The notes under the pieces are model-generated. The model was not told the origin of the DNA. It saw only the letters and a list, made by a program, of their open reading frames with translations, and did no database searches. The position numbers were made by a program, and so were the translations under genes. 64,000 bases of DNA from Pollenia angustigena (Eukaryota; Arthropoda; Insecta; Diptera; Polleniidae), in assembly GCA_930367215.1 (NCBI GenBank), contig OV884058.1, forward strand, positions 108,709,802 through 108,773,801, written 5' to 3'. This document shows positions 1 through 11,713 of this stretch, in pieces. Each line of letters starts with the position of its first letter. Position 1 is the stretch's first letter.

Positions 1-2490
1 TGTCTTAATAAGAATCAAGAATTTTATGAAATTTCCTTCCTGTAGCGCAGCATAAGATTAAGGTTTCTCTTAAACTGGAAACATAAAAAAGAAACAGAAA
101 AGATCCCAAAATAGTTGATAGCCTCTTTTTTTAATTCATTTTATAAAAAATCTCTTTCGTAAAATAGATTATAATTTATTACAGATTGTTGAAGTTACTT
201 ATCGATACTCATCGATACATGTCCATACCCATACGCATTCATAGGATTATCCATTAGCATGCCTGTTTGTTGATACTCATACCGGTCGATATACAAACTT
301 ATTCATGTTCATACTTATTGGTAGTCATACCTAACTGTACTCGTGCTCGGGGCCTATGAATAGGTTATAAGTATTAAAAATATAACTTTTTGGCTTTCTC
401 TGGTCTTTAAATCGATCCATTACATTAATTTTGTAGCATTTTTACTTAAAAATCAAAATGCAATTTAATTTTTATGTACATATTTATTTCATTTGAAAAG
501 GAAAAGCAATAAATGCATTTGAAATAAGGTCTTTTCGTTGTTATTTGCAAATGTTTATTGAGGTATTGAGGTTTCTCACAAAAGAACATTTAGTTGCGGT
601 TTGCCAATATTAAACGTTTCACTTAAGAGCTCTGTAACGACAGCCATTAAAAAAACACATTTTTGATACTTCATCTTCGTCTTGTGCAACTTAAAACGTC
701 TTCTCTGTTTTCGCCTGCCTATTATTGCAACAACAACACTACAACATCTTGATGATTGTAAAAATGTTCACTTTACTAATAGTTCCCTTTTATACTCTTT
801 GGTGGCAAAGTTTTTTCTGTAAGTTGTGGTTTATAAACTGAGTTGGTGAATCTTTGGGAATCTGAGGGGAGTAAAAGCTAAAATGGAGTTCAATAGTTTG
901 TTGTTGTATCTTTGAATGCCCCCATTGTGCACAGTTATTACTTAATTTCCAAGAAATATTATTTTAGTTTTTTTTTCTAAAGGTCCCTCCCTCTATTTCT
1001 CTTTAAAGTTCGTTCTTTCCTGAATTTGGATGTATTCATTCCCCAATTTACAAACAAGTCCATACAAATTTTACGAAAGTTCTGTTTGTGTATGTGAGTG
1101 TTAGAATTCTTCTTTCAATTGCCGCTCATTCATACAAAGAATACAATAAATGCGAATTGAAGGAAATTTGTTAAAAAATATGGTTCAAGGATTTCATCTA
1201 CTTCTTAAGTTGTTGTCCTTATTTGGTGTTTTATTGCAATTCATTTTTATTTTTAACTTATTTTCGGGTTTCTCTCAATAAAACACAAAATGCCATATTT
1301 AATATACAAAACACTTTACAGAACTCCAAAAAGTATACAATACTTTTAACTCCTAAAAGTATGAAATACTTTTTACTGATTGCCTGAAAAGGAAGACAAG
1401 ACCCTCTAAAAACTGCAGCCACACTTAAGTTACTTAAATGTATTTTATTTTTAGTGGTTTTACAAAATTTAGTTTAAGTATTTATCGATTCAGTTTAAAA
1501 GCATTGACGATAATGCATAAGAAAAGAAATAAAAAAAAACGGAATTCAAAGGAGTAGACGTGGTTTTGTTTTGCCAAGAGGGAAAAAAGGATGCAATGAA
1601 AGTGGTTTTAGCTTAAACGATTTCTTATGCTTGTTTCGAAAACTTTTTTTAGTTCTATGTTTCTACAAATTTGAAAAAAGTTTCTACGTCTTATGTGCAA
1701 TTTAAATTGGAATATAGGTGCATTTTGCGGTTAATATAAAGTTCAGATAAAAATTGAGTTTGTTAAAAAACTTAGCACAGATTACATTAAAACTTAAATC
1801 TGTGAATTTGCAGTCGATATTGTAACTAGTTAGGGAGTCAGAAACTAATGTATTTAAAAAGTTGTTCAAAACATTTTTCATGAAAATAAACGCTTATAAT
1901 GTCAGCAGAGTGATTCGTAAACTGCAGCCCAATATTAAATATTTTGAGTCAATGTTATTTAATACCATTATCTTTAAAGAAAATTTAATAAAACTGATAG
2001 AATTTTTCCATAACTAACAAAGAAACAACTATATTATGTATTCCTTTTTTTGTCCAGTGTGCGATAAATATTTTCAGAATTTTCTAAAGCAAAAAATTTT
2101 TTTATACGCATAAATGAAGTTTCTCTAAAATAATTTCGTTTTTATAAGATAAAGAAAAAGATTGTGGGTAAAAAATGATTGGAATTGAAAACATTTTGAT
2201 TTAAGAGTGAAGTATTGCGAGAGTCCAAAAAGCGTATGAGTGTTTTATAGAGGATTTAATAGGTTTATAAATAATACGTATACGCCACTAAGCACATTAA
2301 AAAAAATAAAATCTACGAACACATTTGAGTCGTTCAGTTGACGTTGACCTTAAAACTAGTTGTTACAACAAAACTCAAAACTAAAATTGCAAAATTAATT
2401 ATTAGGGCTTCTTTTACAATTTGTAATTATATAATGTTAGTATGTTAGTGTATGTGTTCACAAAACCTGTTAATATGATACAAATACATT
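1..2490. other. Unassigned AT-rich non-coding DNA
   Basis: No open frame, RNA gene or clear inverted-repeat element is recognised here. The stretch is AT-rich with many homopolymer runs. Around 195-345 there is a degenerate run of short motifs resembling ATACTCAT and CATAC, a weak decayed simple repeat. It could be intronic or intergenic fly DNA; nothing in the sequence decides between these. Confidence 0.5.
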
Positions 2491-2689
2491 TTTGTTGATA
2501 AAAGTTTCAGTGGAAAAAGGGAATAAGTCCACCAAGTTTTTTGTGGTTAAAATCGATAGCGTAAAAATTCAAATTAATTGTGTTTTGACTTTAAGCATTC
2601 GTTCGGAAATAAAAAGAAAAAATATCCATCTAAATATTGGCTTACCTCGCGTAGTGTTTAAATCAGTATTCGAAAATAAACAGTACATT

Positions 2690-3200
2690 ATTTAACGTTC
2701 GACTCACACACCCAGGAACAATATCCATTTCTTTAGTGATTGTGTAGACATACACAACCCTTAATACCGTTCGTAACTATTTTCAAGAAAGAACCGAACA
2801 TTATATAAGTTTCGGTTCTTCTTTAAAAAACAAAACAATTGTAGTGATACTGTAGACAAACATTATATTTTAATGTTCTATAAATTTTTTTCGTGTGTGT
2901 ATTTTGTTTTTGTAAATGGTTTTTTTTACCAGCCAAAAGGGACGAACATTAACGAGCCGAACCGTACATATTGAAGTTTGTGGATTTAAAAAAAAAAAAC
3001 CGAACGGAATTATATGTTCACATCTTTTGTTGAGTTTGATAAAAACAGTAATATTTTTTTAATGATTTTCTACACAAACACTATTGGCGTTTCTGTTTTC
3101 CACAAATCTACCGAACCGAACATTAAAAAACGATATTTAGTGCTTATTTTCGAACACTGGTTTAAATTGAATTAGTATATTTTGGAAAGAGTACATTTTT
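2690..3200. repeat. Dispersed repeat family R1, copy 1
   Basis: This segment shares blocks with 13375-13945. They include the stretch around 'acacaacccttaataccgtt' (about 2752 and 13678), a block with 'cacaaacact' followed by 'gcgttt' and 'ttccac' (about 3072), and 'acgatatttag' (about 3130). It overlaps the inverted-repeat element at 2508-4007 and may be that element's interior. The reason for calling it a repeat is the second location in the window; its class is unknown. Confidence 0.55.
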
Positions 3201-3454
3201 TATAATTTGGCAAAAAAGGCTGCAGCTAATTTTTTAGTTCAGTGCATTCGCTCAGTTTTATTTTTAATGAAGTTAAAAAAATAACATAAAACATTTCTGC
3301 TTTTTAAAACAAAAATTAACTAAAAAAAATTCTTCTTTTTAAATAAATCGTAAGTATAACAAATTTAACAAAATAATATGTCTTCTTCAGAATAATCTTC
3401 CTGACTTGATACTGTTTTCAAGTTTTTATAGAAAGTATGGTACACGGAAGGGAT

Positions 3455-3970
3455 TTATTTTAATAGATCAATTATATCCTCTTTCTTTTCTTTTGTTATA
3501 GCTCTTATTTCAGGATACAGTAGACTTTGACTCACGCTATTCAATAACATTACTTTACCTTTCTTTCCTTTGTTTATATTTTCAAATCCAAATTTTTTAT
3601 CGATATTATTTTTATATTGTATTACCCATGGTTTCGATCTATCTAGTTTGATCCATCTCATTTGGAGCCAGTTTACCAGTTTTACCGCGGTGTTGGTTTT
3701 GCGATTGCAAACGTTATTTTCCAAAGATTTTGTAGAGAAAAAAATCAAAACTGGTAATTTTAACCACTCGAAACTGTTCCTTTATTTTGCATGTTGACCA
3801 CAAAACAATTCGATCGTGCGTATCAGTAAACATTTTTATGTATTTGACCAAACAAGATGCGATATCTTGCGAGCCTCTTGAGCCCTCAGTTTCTTGCCAA
3901 ACAAACATGGCTCTTGCATTGTTTTGAAACTCATGGAATGCAAAGTTAACAAGTGATTAATGCAATAAAA
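3455..3970 (-). pseudogene. Decayed transposon-type ORF (RNase H-like C-terminal part)
   Basis: Two or more minus-strand frames join into one ancestral reading frame. From about 3970 downward one reads FAFHEF, then MFVWQETEGSRGSQDIASCL, then a damaged segment near LWSTC. The frame continues as LQMRWIKLDRSKPWVIQYKN and a tail ending in EKKEDIIDLLK. The pattern (W-E-T, RGS-EIASCL, a D/S-x-C site, then W-x-x-M-R-W-I) resembles a transposon-associated ORF that I recall as common in insects. Frameshifts and the damaged acidic site make it non-functional. I do not assign a named superfamily. Confidence 0.45.
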
Positions 3971-4363
3971 ATGCAAGCGTGGACTTATTCCCTTTTTCCA
4001 CTGAAAATAACAATTTTGTGTTTCGTACAAAAAAATGTTTTGTCTTTAAAAGGGGGTTACCGTTGAAATTTGACAACAAAATTTTTACCATACATAGTTA
4101 GTCATAAAAGGAAGTGTATCCACGCTTAATCTCAAAAACGCCAAAAATGGACTCATTCCCTTTATACACTGAACGACTCATTTTTAACTGTCTCTCTTTG
4201 TGATTACCGCTGCACAGTGGCGCCCGTAGAGCAAACGAGGTTGCAAAAATCAAAATTTTCATGAGCGCCGACGAAGTTTTGAATAAACCCATGTTATAGG
4301 AAACTTTTCAACGATTTCAAATATGCCACTCTTAATAATATCACATTTTTAGTTTAGAAGATA

Positions 4364-5611
4364 CCCACAGAAAACAAATTGGTTGGGAAACGGTTGCAGT
4401 AATAAAATATTGATCAAATAACATGATTTTTTATTGCAACTATTAAAAATGTATAGTTCTAATTGATTTTTAATTCTCTTGATTATAAAAATGATGTTCC
4501 AACTGAAATATGATTCCTTTTATTCTTTTATTAGTTATGATAACTAATTTAATTAAGTTCTAAAAATTAGTACAAATGGTTAGAATCACAACCGAATTTA
4601 ATATAGGGCAATACTGAATATTGGTCATTGCAATCAATAATTTACTTTCGTCAATAAATTTTGTAATATAAATGATTATTCATTTATTGCAGCTAATTAT
4701 TGATTGTTGGAATAGATTCAATTCGAGTACAACAAATGAAAATATAATTATTCGGAATTCACAACCAAAAACCCCAATTGCTTACTAAATTTTCTGTCAA
4801 AACATTTGATAGATTAAATTAATTTTTAATATTATATTTAAAAAATATATTTTTTCGGTCAAAAATGGAAAATGTGAAAAACTTAATAAATAGGGGTAAG
4901 TTATTTACGTATTCTTATAGGTATGAACATATACACGTACATAAATATGTATGTATGAATGTATGTATTATTTTTTATACCCTGCAAATTATATTGGACT
5001 TCTTGATCTATTTTGATCCTGGACTGGTCCAATGTAGCGCAAGTATGGACCATGTCATTATTAAAAAAGTTTGCAGTAAAACGACATGTCTTCGTTTTTT
5101 AACGACATGTTTTCGTTTTGAAACGATTTCAAAGCTAATCCTCTGGAGTATACCATGGAGAAGTTTTAAGACTTCCCCTTTGTAATGCAAGCTGGATTAT
5201 ATGTTCCTGCCCTAGGACATCGTACTGTAAAATAACCCATTTTTTCCATTCATTGAGATTACCTTTGGACAAGTCCTTGCCCCTTATGGGCTACATTTGA
5301 CCGGTTAAAAAAAATATATTGATAACGACAATCCAATCTCTTGTTATGAACACCAATTATGTGTTAATTCAGTTGCACCTATCATTTATTCGGGTATAAG
5401 CACAATTTTGTTTCTTATAATCATACTAATAACTAACAATATCTGTTGTTATGACTGATAGTGTACTAAAATTCAAATGTTGCTATCAAAAATATTATGC
5501 TAAGCAACAAAATTTTCAGTAATTGGAACCGAATTGTGTGATAGTACATGCAACCGACGAAATTCGATTGGCGCCAAATTCGGTTGTGATCACGAATCTG
5601 TTTTCTCTGTG
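4364..5611. mobile_element. Nested TIR element in Transib copy, TA duplication
   Basis: In the full-length Transib the equivalent site is uninterrupted (around 47971), so the insertion limits are clear. Extra DNA runs from 4364 to 5611 with TA on both sides (4362-4363, 5612-5613). The ends are imperfect inverted repeats, CCCACAGAAAACAAATT against CACAGAGAAAACAGATT. These resemble the termini of the 1.1 kb MITE family at 39547 and 61130 (CACGCAGAGAAAAAA followed by TGGTTG). Most of the interior is unrecognised AT-rich DNA with no transposase. Confidence 0.75.
4980..5290 (+). mobile_element. MITE family CCCTGCAAAT, truncated copy 1
   Basis: It starts CCCTGCAAATTATATTGGAC and is similar over about 300 bp to the copies at 19029-19400 (opposite orientation) and 59727-60089 (same orientation). 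Shared inner markers include 'catggaccatgtcatt' and the repeated CGTTTTTTAACGACATG block. The right terminal repeat is missing. It lies inside the 4364-5611 insertion, so it arrived after it or came with it. Confidence 0.7.
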
Positions 5612-6545
5612 TATAACCGTTCAAAGTTGACCGACTTTCGGTTTTCAAAAAAACACACAATTTTTAGTCAATTTGTTGCGATTTCAGGTGTAATATCACG
5701 AAAAATAGGTAACGAGTCGCCTTATTTTTTGTTTGTATTGATTGATGCTTTTATTAAATGTATAATGATAAAAAAAAATTAACTGTTTGCTTTGTGTTTC
5801 TCCTGGTAAATCACTATTTAAAAACTATCCGTTTTTTCACTATTTTTCAACTTTGACGGAAAATAAAAAAAAAAAAATCCTGTGCATTGATTATTTCTTT
5901 ACATAATTCAAAAGGTTTTATCTGCCCGTACGTGCTCGTTTGGCTTCTAGAGGTAAAAAAGGTTAAAAAGACATGGTTGCAGAAATTGTATGGCGTCCAT
6001 CCCTTATATGTTTTGACTGACAGTAGTTTGATCTAATAGTTTGAAAAAAACTACTCATTGAAATTAGCAGGTACGTACCTCACTTAAACAATACTTTGGC
6101 GTACAAATGGTCAAAAACAATATTGACTTATGGTCCCTACAGGTAGGCACAAATACAAATGGTTAGTCTTTTAGATAAACCTTCTCTTACGAATTGTGAT
6201 GAATATTTTACAGAAAATTGAAAAAAAAAATTTTTTAAAAAATTATTTTTTTTTAATTTGTTAGGTAATAATACATAATAAAACATAAAACCCTAAAGAA
6301 AAAAATAAAAACAATCTAAAAATGAAAAAAAAAAAATTTTTTTTAGTTACCATAAAACTGATTTTTCTACTAATTTTAACTTTGATAACCCATAAGTAGG
6401 CCCCTACAAAGCGTAGCACCCTTTCCAAACGCTCATTTCATAGGCTGAACAGTTATCTATCATATGCTGTTTAAACTTTTAATTATCTTATTCGGTTCAA
6501 AAGATATGATTTTTGCAACGAAAAAACTCAAATGGCGCCACTGTG

Positions 6546-7335
6546 CGCTGGTCTAAGCACAATGTTTGCGGTGCGGTGCGATTTCTCGTTGCGAGAGAGA
6601 AAAATAAATATAATGCAACGGAAGACGGCGACGGAAATAGTTGTCATTGTTTGTTTACATTTTTATTAATTTATTTGTGCATACATTTTAATCATGTTTT
6701 TTGTATACAATAATGTTGTGAATATCGCCAATTATTCAAAAACTATGGCAACATCAGAAAGAGAACGAGTTTCAAAAATTGAGAGAGAAAGAAAGTCCGC
6801 ATTGAAAATTAAATATACATATTTCAGGGTTGATAAAGTTGGTACAATTGAACTTTTTTTGGTACAATTCAAAACTAAGAAGTACGCTGGTACCTCCGTG
6901 ACTCATTTAGTACTATTTCCATATTTTTCAAACCTAAGCCCATATTTATAGTTAATATAAAATGACAACTCGTATTTACTGTCCAATGAATATAAGCGGA
7001 GTTTAGTGTTTGGTGCAAATAGTCTTGCGAAAATGCAAAAGGAAATCTAACGGAAACTCAATTTTTTGTTGTTGGATTTATCAAAACAGCTTTGATATTT
7101 TGCATTTGCTCTTTTGCAAGACCATTTTCACCAAACACCAAAAATTTAGTATCAGCGGCAGGAGATATTACAAGCGCTTAATTGAATTTTATTATATTCG
7201 GATTTTCTACTCCTTTCCTGTTTCTGCAGTACATATTGAAAATTGTAAACCCAATAAATTTGGAAATGGTCGTATGCACATATTTTTAGAACGCTTAAAA
7301 ATTGTATTTTCGTTTAAAGTCCAAAATTTATTTTG
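6546..7335. other. Unassigned DNA with pieces of repeat families
   Basis: No gene was recognised. Around 6997-7050 a stretch with 'gcggagttta' and 'ttgcgaaaatgcaaaag' resembles the interior of the 1.1 kb MITE family (compare about 40165-40200 and 61565-61610). An imperfect inverted counterpart lies near 7100-7140. The small open frames here have no recognisable protein features. Confidence 0.4.
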
Positions 7336-7550
7336 TCGTGCCTAATTCCCAACTTTTATTTTTGATAAAAGCACTGAAATTTATTGTTGATGGGTTGCTT
7401 AGGCCACATCGTCAGGAAACTTCATCCAAAAAGATTTTAGAAAAACTAAAGATACTAAACCAAATAAAACTGTTAAGTTTAAACAAAAACATCAACAATA
7501 AACAGTGAGTTTTTCTTTCCTACATTCCCCCCTACAATTGTATTCCCTAA
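7336..7550. repeat. Dispersed repeat family R2, copy 1
   Basis: This block is repeated at 12818-13095. Both copies hold 'cactgaaatttattgttg', later 'ggttgcttaggcca', 'tcaggaaac', and 'caacaataaacagtgagttt' followed by 'ctacattcccc'. The CACTG...TATTGTTG and CAACAATA...CAGTG motifs are inverted, so the core can fold. The copy at 12818 is longer by internal insertions. Family not identified. Confidence 0.6.
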
Positions 7551-8021
7551 AATGACTTTGATTCGAGATTGCATTTTGAGAAATATTCGTCAATTTTCCA
7601 TACAAAAAGACGATAAATTCGAAAAAGTGTATGAAAACGCTCCCTGGCGGCAATAAAAAATAAATGGATTTCTAGACCCTTAAAACCACATAATACATGT
7701 CTGGCTGGATAAAAAACAATTTGCTTGCCTCTATTCTTGAATATTTTGGAAAAATAACTATTTTGAAAAATCTGGGTCTCAAAATTAATTTTTGGCCTAT
7801 GGTTTCCTTGGCAAAGTTTCTTGGAATGACTCGTAGAACAAAAATCACGATGTGCTTTCGATGTGAAAATTTTTACCCACGCTATTATTATGTATAATTA
7901 ATGATCATGTATTGTTTTCTTTCTATACTTTACATGCACAAACGAATTTTAAGTACCTTTTGTTCTTGTTATATTTAATTTTTGTTTTTAAAAATAATAT
8001 TTGAAAATATTAAAGGAATAA

Positions 8022-8240
8022 GGCCGGTTTTCACAACTTACCGATAGCTAAAGGTAGGGTTTTATCGGCCGTATAAAAAGTGTTCCATTATTACAACTTT
8101 ACTTTAACCTATCAGGTAGGATTAGCCTTAATTTACTTTATCGCTCGCTAAAGGTTAAAGTAAAGTTTTAATAATGGAACACTTTTTATAAGGCCGGTTA
8201 AAGTCTACTTTAAGCTATCGGTAAGTTGTGAAAACGGGCC
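8022..8240. mobile_element. PIF/Harbinger-type MITE, long palindrome
   Basis: The 219-bp element is almost one long inverted repeat. The left end GGCCGGTTTTCACAACTTAC pairs with the right end ending ...GAAAACGGGCC. Inner arms also pair, for example 'aaaaagtgttccattatta' with its inverse near 8172-8190. It is flanked by TAA at 8019-8021 and 8241-8243. A 3-bp TAA/TTA duplication with GGCC-type ends is characteristic of PIF/Harbinger MITEs. There is no coding capacity. A similar type occurs at 36450-36677. Confidence 0.85.
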
Positions 8241-8789
8241 TAAGACTATTAAAGTATAAAAGCTTTTGAGGATTCTAATTTGACTTAGAATACACATTCG
8301 AATAATATGAAATTTTATATAATAAAAGTTACTCACCATGAGAAATAAATTCCCAGATTCTATTTGATAAAATAAAAAAATTTAAAAAAAAATTATGTAC
8401 TATTGGGCCCGAAAAAGTACGATTTTAAAAGTTCGTTGGTACGATATTGGTTTTCTCATTTATCATTCTGTCATGTTTTAATTTTATGCCGTTCGTATGA
8501 AAAACCGCACCGCAATAAATTATCGTTACATTGTGTTCAGACTCTAATGCAAAATTTAGCAAATAGATATCAGAGTATAACTGTTTAAGAAATGATAATA
8601 CCGGCTTACATATTTTGATAAAATTTTTAGTTTCCTAGAAATGAAAGATGATTCTATTTTCTGTTGTTGTTAGGATCAGCACTCAGGGAATGGCTCCAAC
8701 AAATGCATTTCATTGTGTTGGAACTAGTGAAATAGTTTATCGGAAGGAGAAAGGAGGAAGTAGTGCTTGCGGACATTCGATTTTAACTT

Positions 8790-10500
8790 ATTTATGTGAA
8801 AAATAAGTGCCAGTGCATCGATATGCGTTGTATGATGCACTGGCCAATCGACCAAATAAGGATGGGCTCTTGAGGAAAAACGCATTTAACGATAAAATGT
8901 ACGAGTTTCGGAAAGCTGATCCATAATTTTACCAGAATTGTTGTAACGATAAAAGAGCGAAATATAACCCATGTTGCGAAGGTGTTTAAGAGAGTCAATA
9001 GTATTGGATACCCATCTGTCGCCAATGAAAATCTTCGAAATCTCCTGCACGCGCTTGAGAGGTTCCAAAACAGACTTTGAAGCACCGGCCCACACATGAG
9101 AAATGTAGTATATTCTCGGGCGGATAAAGATGGTATAAATAGTAAAGAGATCAGATGGAGGGAAGAATCTCTTACACCGTTTTTAAAAACCGAGGCACTT
9201 GAATGTTTCTTTCGACACTTTGAATAAATGTTTTTTCCATCGGACATCACATCAAGATTTTCCGATTACTCAATAATTATACCACCATGAGCATATGCAG
9301 ATGAGGAACTTTGATTCGTAACGCGAGTAACAGCCAGAGCACCCCAACTTACAATATCTGCTGGTAAAGTGTAGGGAAAACAAGAACGTTTTGCCAGACA
9401 GCAACGTAAACATAAGTTATTTTTAGAAATTATAAAAATTGGAAAACAGCAACGTAAGTATAAAATCCTTACGTTGCTTACCTTAAGCTAATTTTAAAAA
9501 AAGTTAAATAAGTTAGTCTTAAGATTCATTCAGTAAGTAAAACTACAAAAATCTACGTTTCTGTTTGTTTTATTTATCAATATTTCTCCCGTTTATGCGT
9601 TAGAGCGCAACACTGGGTCTTGAATGAATCTTGAACCAGCTTGACGAAACCCCATCTATAACATCTCGTATAGTGCGATCTCTGAGTAAGCTCAATATAA
9701 ATCGAGAGAAATTATCGTTGACACCAAATCCAACAAGTTTTGACAAGAGTGCATCATGCCAGGCTCTGTCAAACGCCTTGGAAATATCCAAAGCAATTAT
9801 CTTACTTTTAACAAAAAAGTTAAGTGAATTCTTTCGATAACAGGGGGGTTACTGCGTATTTCGATTCGAAAGAAATAATTTACGAGTTCGAACAATTTGT
9901 ACTGTGTATTACGATTTTCGCAATCGTTAAAAACGATGACAGAGGTTGTATTTTTAAAGAAATGAGAAATTTGATGGCTGTTAATAAAGAGTTTATTTGT
10001 TTTCAATAACGTATAAACAACGTCCATTTATTCGAAACAAATATTACGAAAATCGTAATACACAGTACAAATTGTTCGAATCCGTAAATGTTTTCTTTCG
10101 AATCGAAAGACGCGGTAGCCCCCCAGGGCCAGTCAGTCTCCAGTAGACTGACTTCTACGGAAGCCATACAAGCGGTCGCTTAGTAGGTAGTTTAACTCTA
10201 ACAATTGGACAGGATGATGACTTACCCTATTCTTAATAACTTTGGAAAGTGCCGAACAAATAGCAATTGGGCGGTAAATTTTAAGGTTACTAGCCTTTTA
10301 GGAATTGGCGTTACATAAGCAACTTTCCAGCAAACGTGAAATTCCTAGGCATGTTATAAAGTACTGAAAAGATTTGCTATGGGACGAGCTAGCATCGAAG
10401 AGCAATGCTTCAAGAAGACCAGTAAACTTGTTTATGTCGAAATCTGCAAGAACACTGCAATATTCATGGCATAGCTACCGATACTCTTTCGAGTTCGGGT
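8790..10500 (-). pseudogene. Jockey-like non-LTR retrotransposon remnant (RT)
   Basis: Read on the minus strand, fragments appear in the order of a non-LTR reverse transcriptase. Near 10345-10290 there is a VAYVTPIPK-type segment. Next comes YRPIAICSALSKVIK-like sequence and, near 10185-10155, LLSDRLYGFRRSQSTGD. After an inserted MITE, RT motif A appears as DISKAFDRAWHDALL (about 9790-9745). At 9095-8886 there is a C-terminal stretch, MWAGASKSVLEPLKRVQEIS to SLFYRYNN. Frameshifts, stops and lost segments show it is dead. YRPIA, GFR..STGD and DISKAFD place it with Jockey-group elements. Confidence 0.8.
9843..10124. mobile_element. MITE with ~80-bp inverted ends inside the RT
   Basis: The left arm begins GGGGGGTTACTGCG and the right arm inverted begins GGGGGGCTACCGCG. 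Pairing continues with interruptions for about 80 bp through 'tttcgattcgaaag' and 'aacaatttgtactgtgtatt'. The element separates the STGD region from the DISKAFD motif of the Jockey-like remnant, so it inserted after that copy. No clear target duplication and no coding sequence are seen. The arms contain several TTCGAA and CGATTTTCG palindromes. Confidence 0.75.
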
Positions 10501-11710
10501 AGTGGTTGATTGCTAGCAGGCAAGTGAGAGTCCTTTATGGTCCCAAATATTCGCATTGAGCGTTGATTCGACTGATAGCTTGCGCTTCACAAACAAATTC
10601 CTGTATTTCGGGTTGTCGTAGTAGATAAATTTTCAATCGTCAGTAGTGATTTAACGAAAAGCCGTCTTTCAACGTTCCTTGCTTTTAACTTTTGTGGTGC
10701 CAATTTCCCATACTTTTGGATGAATGAACGTTTTAAAGTTAGTAGTTGGGTGGCTTACAATGATTTTGCAAGTTCTTCTTGAGTTAAACAATCAATTTCA
10801 TCTTCAAAGTTTTTGGCTGCCATGAACAACTTGTGTTTGTTGCTGTATTAAAATCACGTTTTCTTATCTGCAAAAATAATTTTTTGTGCATTGAAATAGA
10901 TGGAACATTTTTACGAAAAGCATCAGTGAGCATTCGATTTGCTTCAGCTGTACTTTTTTTAATTGAAGAAGTAGAGTAACACTTCCATCAAATGAAGCTT
11001 TGTTGAAACAGAACTCGATATTTATGATGCAAAACAAAAACTTTGTACTTTCAAATATTTTAGTGAATAAATGACAGATGACTAATTGCTAAAGTGTTAT
11101 ACATGGTGGCTGAAATAAGACCTACCAAAGTCTTTATCGGTGGTCTTGTGGAAGCACAATTTTAATGTGGTATGGATGCATCTTAAGATTTAAAATTCTC
11201 TGTCTTGTTGTTCGAAGAGCGAAAAAGTTCCAAAGGTAAAAGCTTATCCTACCAGCTTATCCTCATTTTAGGTTTCCAGAAGTACACTGTATGTTAATGC
11301 AGGCTTTAATCTGTATGTATATCAGATTTATCGAAAAGGGAAAAACTAACAATTTTATCCCGATTTTACCCCATAAACAGTACCAATTGTATCCCTTTAA
11401 AAGTACCATATATTTTAATCTGGACCATAAATAATCTGCGCAGCAAATTAATCAAAAATAGAAAAGGAACTGAAGAAGAAATTTTTCGCCCGATTTATCT
11501 TTTAGAAAGTGCCCCATATCTGAATCTGGCCCAAATGCTACCCGTTAACAAAATTTCATCCACATCCTGATGCCACAAACTAACACATATCCAAATTTCA
11601 TATGAAAATTAAAATCAACGCATAGAACGCGAGCTGTAGTACTCAAGCTTTAGAATTAAAAGAAACTATTTATTATTCAGTTTTGAGTTTATGCTTTGCT
11701 TTTTAATGAC
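10500..11710. other. Unassigned DNA upstream of RT remnant
   Basis: This may be the 5-prime part of the decayed Jockey-like element on the minus strand, but no endonuclease or gag motif can be read with confidence. No inverted-repeat element was recognised. Several stop codons occur in every frame. Confidence 0.35.
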
Positions 11711-11713
11711 TTA

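Larger units (their letters stand above)
2508..4007. mobile_element. 1.5 kb inverted-repeat element with decayed ORF
   Basis: The ends at 2508 and 4007 are exact inverted copies of about 28 bp; the motif begins TTTCAGTGGAAAAAGGGAAT. A third, diverged copy of this terminus lies at about 4141-4172, oriented like the right end, which suggests a second fragment of the same family. A decayed coding region runs on the minus strand from the right end inward. No target-site duplication is convincing. The CAGTG start would fit hAT or P-like families, but the superfamily is not assigned. Confidence 0.6.
4213..6545 (+). mobile_element. Transib, internally deleted copy with nested insertion
   Basis: The left end begins CACAGTGGCGCC at 4213 and the right end is its inverted copy ending at 6545. 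Both are flanked by the 5-bp duplication CGCTG (4208-4212 and 6546-6550), the GC-rich 5-bp target expected for Transib. The outer sequences match the full-length copy at 47822-51169. Almost the whole transposase gene is missing: sequence equivalent to the region upstream of the ORF joins near 6160 directly to the last about 20 codons (about 6160-6222). It is therefore a non-autonomous deletion derivative. A separate 1248-bp element sits inside it at 4364-5611. Confidence 0.92.
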
